DNA of 64,000 nucleotides, taken from the NCBI RefSeq assembly GCF_026151205.1, contig NC_087078.1:17935118-17999117 (forward strand), in the 5' to 3' direction. Below, one piece after another: positions 37,601 to 49,266 of this stretch. The notes beneath the pieces were generated by a model. That model was not told the origin of the DNA. It ran no database searches and saw only the letters and a program-made list of their open reading frames with translations. Source of the DNA: Bolinopsis microptera (taxonomy: Eukaryota > Ctenophora > Tentaculata > Lobata > Bolinopsidae). Made by a program: the position numbers and the translations under genes. Position 1 is the first letter of the stretch, and each line of letters opens with the position of its first letter.

Positions 37601-38860
37601 AGGCGAAAAAAGATACACATTACTGTAATGTTTATAAAAACTTTTATGTGCACGTTGCAAAGTGTTAATTTTCAAAAATCTGTAACAACGCTCAATCAAA
37701 GCCTTATTCAGCACACACGCAAAATCACATTAATATATCATCAACTTGATCTAGCGCATCATAATAACAAACAACTCCCAAGGATGTTACCGCTACTCAG
37801 ACACCCACACCACACCACTACACAGTACCACATCACAGTATGCCAGAGGTTCACTGAGCTTTTCCGCAGTATTTTAAAAGTACGTTACTTGTCGATAGTT
37901 TGAAAAGTACGTATGTATGATACATACTTTCAGCTTAGGCGATCAGCAATCAATTCTACGGCGCTAGCTGATTTTGATTAAAATAAAACTCGTGATCGGC
38001 GTGATCAATTATCTTTTAAGTTGAAGTCAACGGTGCACCCCTGACTTTTTAACTAAAGATAAGAGACGTATATCTATTAGGACATTTGTATATCTGATTA
38101 AAATTTAAAGTTTTGGTGTTGTGTGAATTAAAGCTTGGTTGTGAGAAGATTAGTGTGGAAATAAAAGAGATATTTATTTTATTACCCTATATTCATATAG
38201 CTTAATTTAAGTGCAGTATTATTATGGTTAACTACAGATTATATTTATTTCAGTTAGTATCGTCAAGAAGATGTTACGATTGCAGTTTTATTATTTTTAT
38301 ATTATATGTATTCAATAAACCGGTATGGATCGCCTAAGCTGTGTAGCAACATCATTCATGGCATGATTACAATGTGGACAGAATGTTTTGATATAGCTAG
38401 GGGAATCTTTGAGTGCATCATAAAGCTTAGCACTTATAGGATGGTCATTGCAATGGTCAAATATAAGTATTTTAAAATGAAAATCTTACAAATATTGTAG
38501 CGCTCGATTCTCATTACTTGCGGGAAATTATCGGTTCTTGCTATAAATGGCTACAGCTAACACTATTAATGCTAATATAAGTACCAAACAACAAGTGGGA
38601 GGTGGATCGTTGGTATACCGTTAAATCGATTTAACACCGCAATTCCAGTCGCAAGCCTGGGACCACTACAAGCATTGTCACAACATCTAAAAAGCTGCCA
38701 TATAGCCTGACTGACAATTTTCTCGACTGACTGACAATGTTTCTTCTTTTCCCCATTTAGAATACAAAGATTAGTACATTTTAGCTTATGATTAATATTA
38801 TATTTTTACCTATAGTTTACCTAGATTACCAGTGCAGTTTCTCCTAGCCATGAGTCTACG
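37600..38860. other. No gene recognised
   Basis: AT-rich with only short chance frames. It may include the 5' remainder of the degenerate LINE, but no motif is visible. Confidence 0.4.
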
Positions 38861-38865
38861 GTGGT

Positions 38866-38905
38866 CGCGCGCTACAGCAAGCGAGAGGGCTCTGGTTAGA
38901 GCAAC
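38866..38905 (+). repeat. Direct repeat with 40344-40383
   Basis: GCGCTAC(A/T)GCAAGCGAGAGGGCTCTGGTTAG(A/C)GCAAC occurs twice, 1.5 kb apart in the same orientation, at both ends of a block that contains the foldback at 39212-39700. It could be a long target duplication, terminal direct repeats of a larger element, or two copies of an unknown repeat. Confidence 0.7.
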
Positions 38906-39211
38906 AGTGCAAACTATCATTCTTACTTTGCAGTTTGCATCGAGATCATTTGTCGTTGCTCTGATGGTTAACGGCTGATACTCGTAAAATATCTGTTCCA
39001 ACTCGGCGCGCGTCCTGGTAGGTTGACAGGTTGTAAACCTACATAACAATGCAACTACATAACAACTATGATGGGGGTAGTTAAGTATACATTGTACATA
39101 TAATATCACGTAATCAGCCGAGGAGGGTTTCCAAATGATTACGCTAATGCAATTTTGACACAATAGTTGACTGACGATGTCAACCCTTCCAGATCAAATT
39201 AGCAAGAATGC

Positions 39212-39700
39212 TTTGTATCACGTGGTGACCCCCACTGTCGCTTCACTGTAGAGTTTCGACGATACAGGGGGAGCCGCGCACTCGTGCGCGGCGGGTCATA
39301 CAACGTCAAACGTATGACAAAGAATTCTAGTTTGTGCGGCGTGTCGAAGTCCTCCAAACACAATAGCTGCGTATAAAATTAAACTAATTACGGAGGGCAG
39401 GGGTGAAAATTGTTCAAAAAGTGATTACATAATATGTGAACGAGCTCTTTACTATTTAAATCGCGTCGCAAAGCAACGATCTGGAAAGGTTGACATTGTC
39501 ACTCAGAAGTAACGCGCGCTACTTCGAAGAAATTTAGACGAGTAACATTAATTAAATTTTATATTGTCATAAGTTGTATGATCCGCCGCGCACGAGTGCG
39601 TGGCTCCGCGGCCCTGTATCGTAAGAACGATACAGATTGCAACAGTCAATACGATCGTACGCGTAGTGAAACGACCGTGGAGGTCACGACGTGATACAAA
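39212..39700. mobile_element. Foldback element, about 490 bp, with GC-rich inner arms
   Basis: Ends are inverted: TTTGTATCACGTGGTGACC at the left and the near-complement GGTCACGACGTGATACAAA at the right. The symmetry continues inwards to GCCGCGCACTCGTGCGCGGC (39275-39294) and its mirror at 39590-39610. The central 280 bp is AT-rich and unpaired. There is no open frame. I could not identify a clean target duplication. Confidence 0.75.
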
Positions 39701-40343
39701 TGTTATATGCATCATTGCATTCGACATTTTGTTTTGATGTCATTTGACAAAAATCATGTTTGGTTCACCTACAAAATTGTAGATCATAATAAAATAAATT
39801 ACAAATAAAGTACGCACATAATGACATAAAAGCTACTTCATATTTTATAACAAGCTAAAATATTTTACATTTCAATTTTCATATATTTAATATTTAGCTA
39901 ATTAATTAGCTAATGTGAAAATCGTAAATCGGCACTGCTATTTTTGTTTAAATGTGAACTGGACATGAAAATTACCCATACCATCTCCAAATCTTTTGGT
40001 CATGATATTATAAAAGGCTTCTTCTAGTTCAATCATACATCACAGAATTCTGACAATTTTTTTGAATGACTGTGGGTGCCTTATATTATTATAAGCGCAA
40101 CGTAGTTCTTATATTCCTCTTATTCTAATATGTGTCTTTGATTTGAAATCCTTAGAACAACAGTGATTTCTCTCCGGGGAGACAGAGAGGCAAAAAAGAA
40201 CTTTGTGGATATTGGGAGTCTAGACTTAAATTTAGAGCCACAATACAAGGCCAATTGTAATTTAGTCAATATTTTAGAAGGGGAACATGTACTCAGTGGC
40301 TTCACAGTCTAAGCGTACTGTGTGATGCGCTTGTTTCGGCAGT

Positions 40344-40383
40344 CGTGCGCTACTGCAAGCGAGAGGGCTCTGGTTAGCGCAAC
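40344..40383 (+). repeat. Direct repeat with 38866-38905
   Basis: Second copy of the 38-40-bp sequence centred on GCAAGCGAGAGGGCTCTGG, differing at a few positions from the first. Confidence 0.7.
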
Positions 40384-40655
40384 TCAGCTGTTGATACCCC
40401 CTCCCCTTACTGTTACTGTTTAGTCCCGGACGGCTTTAATCCGTAACCGGGTTTCTCCTCCGGAGTAGGACCTCAAATTTTACTGGTAGAGGTTCACCAT
40501 TCGGCCTCCCTTCTAAGGGAATCCACGGAGATAGGTGCGAATAATGGGCTATCTGGATAAGCCTTCAAGCCCTCACGGATCCTTAAGTATCGTCCTTTCT
40601 GTACTGGCTGTGCACATAAGGACTTCACACGGGTCCGTATATAGCCGATTTTGCA

Positions 40656-40872
40656 GATTTAAGTTACAGAAAAACTAGCGGACCTAGCGGATAGCTAGCG
40701 GAAACTAGCGGATGTGTTAATGAAGCTAGTACTATTCTCCGCTAGTTTGCGCGTGGCGTCCTCTATACTCCGCTAGCCATCCGCTAGGTATAAATACTGC
40801 ATTTTAGTGTATCTCCGTTAGGCGCCCGCTAGCTTCCGATAGTTGACCGCTGGTTTTTCCGTAACTTAAATC
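40656..40872. mobile_element. Foldback MITE, about 217 bp, with CTAGCGGA repeats
   Basis: GATTTAAGTTACAGAAAAAC at the left faces the mirror-image GTTTTTCCGTAACTTAAATC at the right. Inside, CTAGCGGA occurs several times on the left and its complement TCCGCTAG several times on the right, so the arms are made of short repeats. No coding frame. Confidence 0.8.
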
Positions 40873-41212
40873 AGGCAATACGGACCTGTGTTCACAGCGA
40901 CCTGTGGGACAATATGTCTGCCACTGACGTCAAAGCAACAGAGCAGAATCATTATGACATGATCGTCCCGAGAAATAATGGCCAGATATGCAAGCAGCCA
41001 ACTGACCTTATTCCTCATGATATGAGAGCCATTCGGTATGATATTGAGCTAAGACATCAAAAGACTCTCAGAAAGCCTGTCTCAGCTCACTATTCTGGTT
41101 GAAAATGTCTGGAATTTGAATGCTTGTATCGGTATCATAAATAATTGAAATTACATATATATTAACTCTCTTCCGGCAATTTGCTATACTTTGACTCAAG
41201 AACCATGCATGA

Positions 41213-43930
41213 TTAAGTCTCCGGAGGTGTCTCAAAATCAGTAATAGAAACTGTGGATGGTTCAACATTGAAGCATTATGGGTGAAGCTTAAGAATAGCA
41301 AGATCAATGTTTGCTGCTTCTATCGCTCTGGAAATTATTGCAGTGTTGATAACTTTATTGAGTACATTCATTTTTGCATGAAAAAATTGAATGGGAAAAA
41401 GGTTATCTGGATTGGGGATATAAACATTGACCAGAATAATATCTCATCCACCCAGTACAAAAAATTAGATATGACCTTGAGATGTTACAATCTAGTTCAA
41501 ACCATTCAAGGGATAACTAGAGTTGCTAAACGTGGAGACAATTTTACCCAGACTACTATTGATGTAATATTCACTAACTGTTATGCAGATTTTGTTCAAT
41601 CTTCTGTTCTTGATGAACGTATTGGGGATCATCAAGCTATTATGTGTGAGATAGATTGTAAAGTACCTATAGCTCCTAAATTTGAAAAGGTTGAAATTAG
41701 AAATCATTGTAAACGTAATGTTAAACAATTCTTAGACTATCTAGATACCTGTTCTGATTACAGTCCACTATTGGAAAGTACAGATGTTGAAGCTATCACT
41801 GCTGGCCTTTGTCATCATATTGAACAGGCATATGCAACCTTCTTCCCTTGCAAGACCATAGAAAGGCATGAAAAGTTCATACATAAACCTTCTACTGAAC
41901 TTTTAAATGCCATTAATCATACACATTTTCTTCTAAAGAAATTCCGTAAAAAGAAGGATAAGAGAGACAATGGAAATTGCAATAAATGTGGTACATGTAG
42001 CAATTGTATAAAGTGTAATGAGGCATGGGATTGCTACAAGATTCAGAGAAATATTAGAAATAAATTAGCTAAAACCTGCAAAAAGGCTAATGTAATCGAT
42101 GATCTACAAGTTAAAAGTGCCAAGAATGATCTTAAAGGGATATGGAAAACTATCAAACTGGCATCAAATATGACCCCTGGTACAAATAATTGTCAAACTA
42201 TCAATGAGAATGATCCTGAGCTATTTAACTTTCATTTTGCAAATGTTGGATCAAGATTACAAAATCAGGCGCCCAATATTGAAAGAGTTAGTTTTACTGA
42301 TTTTTTACCTCCTAGAACTTCTAACATCTCATTTGATAGATTCCAAGAAATAAATGAAACTGATATCCTAATGTATGTCGAAACGCTCAAGAATGACAAG
42401 GCCTCATATGACGATGTGCCTCTATTTTTACTTAAGCAAGCTGTACCACACATAGTTGAACCACTGACCCATATTGTCAATTTGAGCCTTAATACAGGTG
42501 TTGTACCAACCCTTTGTAAAAAAGCTAGAGTAACTCCCATCCATAAGGCAGGAATGAAAGATGATCCTAATAATTACAGGCCAATATCAATCCTTCCACT
42601 TATAGGAAAACTTATAGAATACTTTGTCGGCAAGCAACTCACTGATTACATGGAAGAGAACAAATTTTTCATCCGGCATCAATATGGCTTTCGGAAAAAT
42701 CACTCCACAACTTATTTGATGTACGATCTGATGGACGAAATATATATGAGTAAATCTAAGTCTTATAAACCAGGAATCATCTTTCTTGATCTTAAGAAGG
42801 CCTTTGACACAGTGAATCATGAAATATTGCTTCAAAAATTGGCATATTATGGAATTGGTGGCATTGCTTTAACCTGGTTTAAGAACTTCTTATCTTGTAG
42901 ATATCAATGCACAAGGATCAATGGCAAAATAAGCTCATTTTTAGAAGTTCTGAGTGGTGTACCACAAGGAAGCATCATTGGGCCTATATTATTTAGTATC
43001 TTCATAAATGACATCATTTATGCCTGTAACCTATCTAAGCCCTTTCTATTTGCAGATGATGGTGCACTATTCTTTGATCAAACCTGCAGAAGCACATTTA
43101 TAAACATGAAAATAGAACTTATGACAATCTTTAAATGGCTCAGTGTTAATAAATTATCACTCAATGAAAAGAAGACTGAATTCCTATTGTTTGATTCTGT
43201 TGATCAACATGATGAATTAACCATTGAATGTAATGAGGTAACTTTCACAATCAAGGAGTGCAAAGAGACAAAATATCTTGGCCTCATTCTAGATAGTAAA
43301 TTAAACTTCAAAAGCCATGTAGATTATATTATTAGGAAGGTCATGAAGAGAATTGGTGCCATGTATAGAAGTAAAGCACTGCTACCCATTAAATATAGGA
43401 AAATGTTTGCCAATGCACTCATGTTGCCACAATTCGATTATTTAGACACGATCTATTGTAGAGCTGGCAAGACAAAACTTGCTGAACTTGACACTCTGTA
43501 CAAAAAGGTAGCCAAAATAGCTCTCAACGTTCCACAAACAGAGAGCAGCCTTGATGTTTATAGAGACATGAAATGGTTACCACTCCATCTTAGACGACAA
43601 CTCCATCTGTCTAATTATATGTTTAGAATCATCCATGACAATTGTCCTACAAACTTTATGAACAAATTTAGTTACATATCAGGAGGTAGTAGGAGCGGCG
43701 AAAGCTGCAACCTATATGTTAATAGATCAACATCACATAAAAACTTTCAATACTTGGGGGCAAAATGTTGGAATAATGTTCCAACAGATCTACGAAATCT
43801 GCCCGATGTTAAAAGCTTAAGTGATTCGTATAAGAAACAGCTACTCTCATCTATAACAACAGACCCTAATTACACCGTCGACAATTCATATGACAAATTT
43901 TACACTGCAATCATAGTCGACGATAACTAA
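41213..43930 (+). CDS. LINE ORF2: partial AP endonuclease plus intact reverse transcriptase, L2/CR1 type
   Basis: A frame open for over 880 codons. The first 120 residues are the C-terminal half of an AP-type endonuclease: IWIGDINID (GDxN motif, near residue 45 counted from 41282), TTIDVIFTN (near 92) and IGDHQAI (SDH-type motif, near 115). A cysteine cluster follows (CNKCGTCSNCIKCNEAWDC, about 230-250). The RT palm has FLDLKKAFDTVNH (motif A, about 501), SGVPQGSIIGPILFSIFIND (motif B) and FADDGALFF (motif C, about 590), so both catalytic Asp positions are kept. The C-terminal region (LGAKCWNNVPTDLRNLPDV) is typical of L2/CR1 relatives. The frame opens after a TGA at 41210 with no ATG near its start, and the endonuclease N-terminal half is not in frame upstream, so the element is 5' damaged or truncated and probably cannot move by itself. 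Confidence 0.92.
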   Translation, partial: LSLRRCLKISNRNCGWFNIEALWVKLKNSKINVCCFYRSGNYCSVDNFIEYIHFCMKKLNGKKVIWIGDINIDQNNISSTQYKKLDMTLRCYNLVQTIQGITRVAKRGDNFTQTTIDVIFTNCYADFVQSSVLDERIGDHQAIMCEIDCKVPIAPKFEKVEIRNHCKRNVKQFLDYLDTCSDYSPLLESTDVEAITAGLCHHIEQAYATFFPCKTIERHEKFIHKPSTELLNAINHTHFLLKKFRKKKDKRDNGNCNKCGTCSNCIKCNEAWDCYKIQRNIRNKLAKTCKKANVIDDLQVKSAKNDLKGIWKTIKLASNMTPGTNNCQTINENDPELFNFHFANVGSRLQNQAPNIERVSFTDFLPPRTSNISFDRFQEINETDILMYVETLKNDKASYDDVPLFLLKQAVPHIVEPLTHIVNLSLNTGVVPTLCKKARVTPIHKAGMKDDPNNYRPISILPLIGKLIEYFVGKQLTDYMEENKFFIRHQYGFRKNHSTTYLMYDLMDEIYMSKSKSYKPGIIFLDLKKAFDTVNHEILLQKLAYYGIGGIALTWFKNFLSCRYQCTRINGKISSFLEVLSGVPQGSIIGPILFSIFINDIIYACNLSKPFLFADDGALFFDQTCRSTFINMKIELMTIFKWLSVNKLSLNEKKTEFLLFDSVDQHDELTIECNEVTFTIKECKETKYLGLILDSKLNFKSHVDYIIRKVMKRIGAMYRSKALLPIKYRKMFANALMLPQFDYLDTIYCRAGKTKLAELDTLYKKVAKIALNVPQTESSLDVYRDMKWLPLHLRRQLHLSNYMFRIIHDNCPTNFMNKFSYISGGSRSGESCNLYVNRSTSHKNFQYLGAKCWNNVPTDLRNLPDVKSLSDSYKKQLLSSITTDPNYTVDNSYDKFYTAIIVDDN

Positions 43931-44838
43931 GTATCTTCTAATTCTTTTAAATCTGAGGCATATATAATTTATGTCGAAAGGATATTCCCTTTTTGACCAC
44001 CTTACCATTCTGATTGATTTTGCACATGACTGACATGTTTTAACTGGAGAAGGGATTCGCACAGTGGTAGTTTTATAAACCACTTTTAATTTATTGACCT
44101 ATTATACCTAGTGGTAGTTTTATAGACCACATTTAATTTATTAACTTATCATACTTAGTATTTATTTTTGGTGACTGTATCACCCAGTTTTAACATTTGA
44201 TAATTGTACAGTTTATTGACGACACATTGACTGAATGTTATTTTATATTCTAATTTATATTCTAGATATTTTATTTATTTTTCAACAGACGACAACTTCC
44301 TGTTTTTTCTTCTATTTTAGTTACTCATATCTCTTGTACAGACTGTTTTACAAGGACATTGACAGATGATACTCACATTAGGCATTCATTATTGCATCTA
44401 AATTATTTCACTTGCATTAGGTTTAGAAATTTATTCTCTGGTTAACAGATTTCAAATGTTTAATCAATTTGTAGTATGACAGTAAGGTATATAAGAAGTT
44501 ATTTAATTTTGCTTGGGCTATTATATTGACTATTGAGGTTTAATGATGATATGGAATTTGAATTCTATATAAATTTACACTATGTGGTTGGGGCATTTTG
44601 CATAGTAAATATGGTTACTACTCCTATACGTATATCATATTATTTGATTGGTATTCGATTTCTGATTATTTCTTAGGAATATGATTATTATATCTCAATT
44701 TGGCTTTAGGTAGGGTGCCCCGCTAAAAGAACTGGATTCTTCCAGGAAGCATCCCGTGCACAGACCTTGGTCTACATATATATTAAATTATTAACCATTC
44801 ATTCTGTATGTGCACGAAAATTTATTTCAATCAATCAA
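43931..44838 (+). mobile_element. 3' UTR and 3' end of the LINE
   Basis: AT-rich non-coding DNA downstream of the RT stop, including a repeated phrase (GTGGTAGTTTTATA...ACC at about 44065 and 44110). It ends in ATTTCAATCAATCAA at 44824-44838, a short-repeat 3' terminus like that of the degenerate LINE on the other strand. There is no poly(A) tail. Confidence 0.75.
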
Positions 44839-44944
44839 CTTGCACATGAAAGGGATCGGCTGAAAATTTTGGCATAGCTTCCGCTGTCCCTGAAGGATAA
44901 AACTGTCACGCTGTCCCTATCTGAAGCTGGGAATAGCCATACTG

Positions 44945-45100
44945 ATTCGATACTTGTTCAACGTTCCTTTACTGGCAAGGAACTTGTTGTAGAATTCTCC
45001 TTTACCGGCAAGGAGTCTGCCGTTTTTTGTTTTTGTTTGTTCCTTTACCCGCAAGGAACCTGCGGTTTAATGTTCCTTTACCCGCAAGGAACGTGCGGTT
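44945..45100 (+). repeat. Tandem hairpin repeat, TTCCTTTACCCGCAAGGAAC
   Basis: Four spaced copies of TTCCTTTAC(T/C)(G/C)GCAAGGA followed by a TTG or TGCGGT variant. Each copy is a small hairpin (TTCCTT against AAGGAA). Copies three and four are nearly identical. Confidence 0.8.
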
Positions 45101-46031
45101 GGGGTGAGGTGTAGGAGATGTGGGGAAGAAAACATGAATATGAAAGTATGGTACACTGTTGCCAGCTGACTCACCAGCAACAATGCAAGTCCAAGAAGAA
45201 AGAAGGAGAGACACTGTCCGTTATCTGGGTGAGCAACCACCAACAGTGCTCCCACTTCTGTGGGGCTGAGGGTGTTGGCTCCAAGAACCAGCCGTGAGCG
45301 AACAGCGCCTGACCCCCTCTATGGTTAACTTGAGAATAACAGGACTATGCCTTTCTCCAGGCCAATCCGTTCAGTAACCAGCTGACCCAGCACCACCTCT
45401 GATGGAAGATGTGGTTCGGATTGGACTTCGCTAGGATTTGTCAGTTTTTCTGTAGACACTAATGCTCCCTCGAGGAAAGACATGAGCGAAACTGACCAAA
45501 AACGTGGCAGGGATTCTCACCCTAAACCCCCTCCCCTTTTGGCGCCCCTCCCCTTTTGAATAGACGCTATTATATTAGAAGTGTAATTATTCCTTGTGAG
45601 GACAACATTTTAGAGTAAATAATTTGCTACAGTGTCATATTAATTTTCATACTAGTATTTTACACTCACTCTTTAGAGCTGTTCTGACATGGTTTGTAGC
45701 TAGCACTTGTACCTGCTGTTATCCATAAAATGACCTTTCAGTCAGTCCCGTCAGCAATGCCAAGAACCTCCAAAGTATGTTATTTGAATTAAAGGGACTT
45801 TCCCATGACCTAAAAGTTCAGTTAGTTCACTCCAATATTCTCTGTTTCAGACTACTGCAACTCAGTCTATTATGGTCTAACAGAAAAGAATCTTCATAAG
45901 TTACAAAAGACATAAAACAATGCTGCTAGATTTATCTTTGATCTTTACGGAAAAAATATACGTGAACCTATCAAAAAGCTCCACTTTCTTCAGATATTAA
46001 AAAAAATGTCAAACAGTATATAAGTATATAA

Positions 46032-48303
46032 GGACACGTTCATTGAAGTTTGAGGATATTGGTAAATATTAGTGACCCTACTAAATGGCACGATGATGTA
46101 AAATGTGTCACACTATAAAACTATATAAACCCTCAATGGTTAAGATAATCGTTTCATCCTCTAGATAAACTTTGTCGCATAACGATATCTTTATCAGACG
46201 ATAAGATATCGCTTAAATGCGGCCGGCAGTGAGTTGTAAACTTTGTCACACTATAAAAACGTGACAGAGTTCATATGGACCCCTTGTTGCCGTGTTTGAC
46301 CAAATTTTCGAATTTCAAATTTATAGGATAGGTGCATATGACTATTATCTACATATTTAGCGACTTTTTTCGTTAAATGGTAGCACCATGTAAACTCTGT
46401 CACACATTTAAAAAATTTATATGAGGGATGTTTATGACATCCTGACAAGAAATGCCGAATAGTCTAGCATTATTTTGTGAGCTGAATGTGTTTGGAATTG
46501 TTCACATATTTCATTGTTATAGGCAAATACAAATACAGAAGGCAGAAATGGGTAAACTTTGTCACATACATTTGTATGATATCTCAACATGTGTGAAATT
46601 GAGTAAATATTAGTATACCAACTTAAACACCATATATTACGTACTATGGATCAATTAACAATATTTCAACCACACACCGGTCATATAAATTATTATATGG
46701 CAGTGATATGTTAACAGTGGCAAAATTTCAACACCTGAACATGGTAAAAATTTGTAAATTTCGTCACAAAAAAATATGATAACTTTATTTGCTATTTGTT
46801 GGCAAAATAACTAGTTTATCGACATAGGTATGGTGATAAAGTAAAATTATATCCTATTCGAGGTATGATTCTTCAAAATAGGGGGCAAGAAATGTAAATT
46901 TCGTCACATCAGCACTTGCATTAGTTAGATAGATTTTCTTGCGTATCAACAGTCCTTAAGTCCTTATTATAGTTAGAATGGATTTACACAGGAAATATAG
47001 AAACCCATGCCAATTTTTCATCACGTTGATATTATACTGTTGGGGCAGGAAAAGTAAATTTCGTCACATTTCAGTAACTTAGTAAAATTAAACTCAACAT
47101 TGTTAAACTTGAGTTCTAATTTGCTAAACAATAACCAACCAATAATTCCTGGAAGAACATTGAATTCTAACCGAGGTATGGTTCTTCAAAATAGGGTCAA
47201 GAAATGTAAATTTCGTCACATACGAGTACGTCATTGTAAAATTTAGATACAATTTCTTTCACGTGAACAGTCCTATTTACAGTCCGAAATGATTAATACA
47301 GAGATACAGGAAATATAAAAACCCCTGCCCATTTTATAATGTATGTAATATGTTAATCACAGACTATTTCATTCTATAATCAGTTTTTCCAAATTTAACC
47401 TATTTACGATGTCATTTTGTGACGATGTTTACATCAACTGCCCTATACTTGAATCAACTGTATCCGTGTATCGTCCTTATATAATATAGACTTATAGAGT
47501 TTTCCCGCAAAATGTAACCTATTTACGATGTCGTATCATTTTGTGACGATGTTTACAACAACTGCCCTATACTTGAATAACTGTATCCGTGTATCGTCCT
47601 TATATAGATTTTCCCCGCAAAATGTAACCTATTTACGATGTCGTATCATTTTGTGACGATGTTTACATCAACTGCCCTATACTTGAATCAACTGTATCCG
47701 TGTATCGTCCTTATATAGAGTTTTCCCGCCTTCCAAACCAAAATCAGATATAAATGATTTCGGAAATTCACCCAGAATTTCAAATTCCATATAATGTGAC
47801 AGAATTTACATCATTTCCCAATAACCAAGTGCATGTATTTGCTAACTTTTCAAAACAACATATTTTAGGGCTATGATTGGCAGAAGAACCATCAAATGAT
47901 GAGTTGAAAGGGTTTTGAGGACACCTCACAGTAGAAAAGAGGTCTCGTATTCTGAGTGTGACAAAGTGTACGAAATATTGCCTTAAAGCCGTTCGATCTG
48001 TGCCCTTTAACCAATGTTGTATCATAATTGTTAGATTGACCTAATCTACTATATTTCAGACCAAGGAATGATAATTGGGCAGCTATGGTAAACAATGTCA
48101 CAAAAATGTGACATTTTTTACATTATAGTGCCTAAAAGCAATACATTTTATTTTTGAGCAGTGCATATGGGAGTATGGGTCACGTGGCTAATGTTCAGAA
48201 CTTATGAACACGCTAGATTAATAGATGCTAAAATTAAGCCACTATCGTCGAAAACGCCATTTTAGAAATTTACCAATATCCTCAAACTTCAATGAACGTG
48301 TCC
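46032..48303. mobile_element. Non-autonomous TIR transposon, 2.27 kb, with repeated internal motif
   Basis: Terminal inverted repeats of 36 bp are identical at both ends (GGACACGTTCATTGAAGTTT outwards-in, continuing to GGTAAAT). A 4-bp direct duplication, ATAA, flanks the element. The interior has no long frame. It holds about a dozen copies of GTAAA(C/T)TT(T/C)GTCACA: forward at about 46217, 46391, 46552, 46754, 46893, 47055 and 47207, reversed (TGTGACGATGTTTAC) at about 47417, 47540 and 47660, then mixed. A 140-bp block is also tandemly repeated (47390-47720). Superfamily unassigned; a 4-bp AT-rich duplication does not by itself decide it. Confidence 0.9.
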
Positions 48304-48560
48304 ATAAAAGCTCCACTTTCTACCTGTTTGTTTCAGAATCAAGTTCAAAATATCACTTCTGGTCTTCAAGTTTCTTAATAACATAGCCCCTCAGTACTTA
48401 CAAGGACACGTCAATCCAAGAGAAGTTTGAAGACAAAGTTTCAGACTAGATGATGACTTTTATTTGTTGAAAGTTTCTCCTGCTCCTCATTTCAGACGAA
48501 CAGATGCTGCATTTATGTTTTGTGGACCAAAAATTTGGAATGAACTACTCTACTCAGTGA

Positions 48561-48850
48561 TAGTGGCGTAACGTTGCCTGTTGGCCCCCCCCCCCCGCCG
48601 AAAATGCGCCTCCTCCCCTTTTGGCCCCCTCCCTAAAACTGAACAAATTAGGTGATTTTAGAGGATATGCTGGTAAAATCTCTAAAAAAGTGTGTTTCTG
48701 GAACAAAACGCACAGTTTTGCTAGTACATCAGTTAAGTTTTTCAAAATTGTCCCACATTCAAACGACAATTTTGCACCCCCCGGCCCCCCTAAGATACCC
48801 CTCCCCCGCACAGCGGGGTCAGCGGCGCGGGGCCCTTCGTTATGCCACTG
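48561..48850. mobile_element. hAT-type MITE, 290 bp, nested in the LINE fragment
   Basis: Starts TAGTGGCGTAACG, ends CGTTATGCCACTG, and is flanked by an exact 8-bp duplication CTCAGTGA (48553-48560 and 48851-48858). Removing it restores the LINE reading ELLYSV-R-SLSSVECF, which confirms the boundaries. The ends are C-rich with CCCCTCCCC tracts; the interior is non-coding. Confidence 0.93.
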
Positions 48851-49266
48851 CTCAGTGAGATCATTATCATCTGTAGAATGTTTTTAAAATGCTCTGAAGA
48901 CGTTTTATTCCCAGCTAGCTTTTGATAATATTCCTAATATTTGTCCACAATGTCTGAGCTGATATGAAATTGCATAATTTTGGTAACTTTATACGAATAT
49001 TTGTCCATAAAATCTGTACTGATAAAAAAGTCCATAATCTTGATATTTCATCACTAAGTCTCGCTTGAATGACTTAAATGTACATCTTTGTTGGGTATAT
49101 TTTAATGTCGAAACGCGTAATAAATGTTAGAATTTATTTATTTATTTTATATTTCTAGTTTTCTTGTTTAATTTCTAGATTTTTGTTTGATTTTTAGTTT
49201 TTTTGTTTGATTTCTAAGTGAAACATGGTCTAACATAATAATTTTGTCCACTAGAACTTTACTGTC

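Larger units (their letters stand above)
45740..49150 (+). mobile_element. LINE 3' fragment interrupted by two DNA transposons
   Basis: Conceptual translation of the outer parts gives the C-terminal domain of an L2/CR1/jockey-type RT protein: YCNSVYYGLTEKNLHKLQK near 45860-45905 and KKLHFL near 45975. It resumes at 48305 as RIKFKISLLVFKFLNNIAP, then FMFCGPKIWNELLYSV, then SLSSVECF after 48858. The 3' tail (AACGCGTAATAAATG and TTTATTTATTTTATA) ends near 49150. The two gaps are the TIR elements at 46032-48303 and 48561-48850. A short duplication (AAAGCTCCACTTTCT) flanks the first insertion. The catalytic RT core is absent, so this is 5' truncated. Confidence 0.8.

Noticed and set aside
38810-39163. 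117-codon minus-strand frame
   Set aside because: It is partly made of the direct repeat at 38866-38905, shows no recognised domain, and its length is plausible by chance.
41068-41307. Minus-strand 79-codon frame
   Set aside because: It is antisense to the start of the LINE endonuclease/RT frame, which has clear conserved motifs on the plus strand.
48561-48850. Plus- and minus-strand frames of 68-88 codons over the MITE
   Set aside because: They lie inside a hAT MITE with exact target duplication and owe their length to C/G-rich composition.
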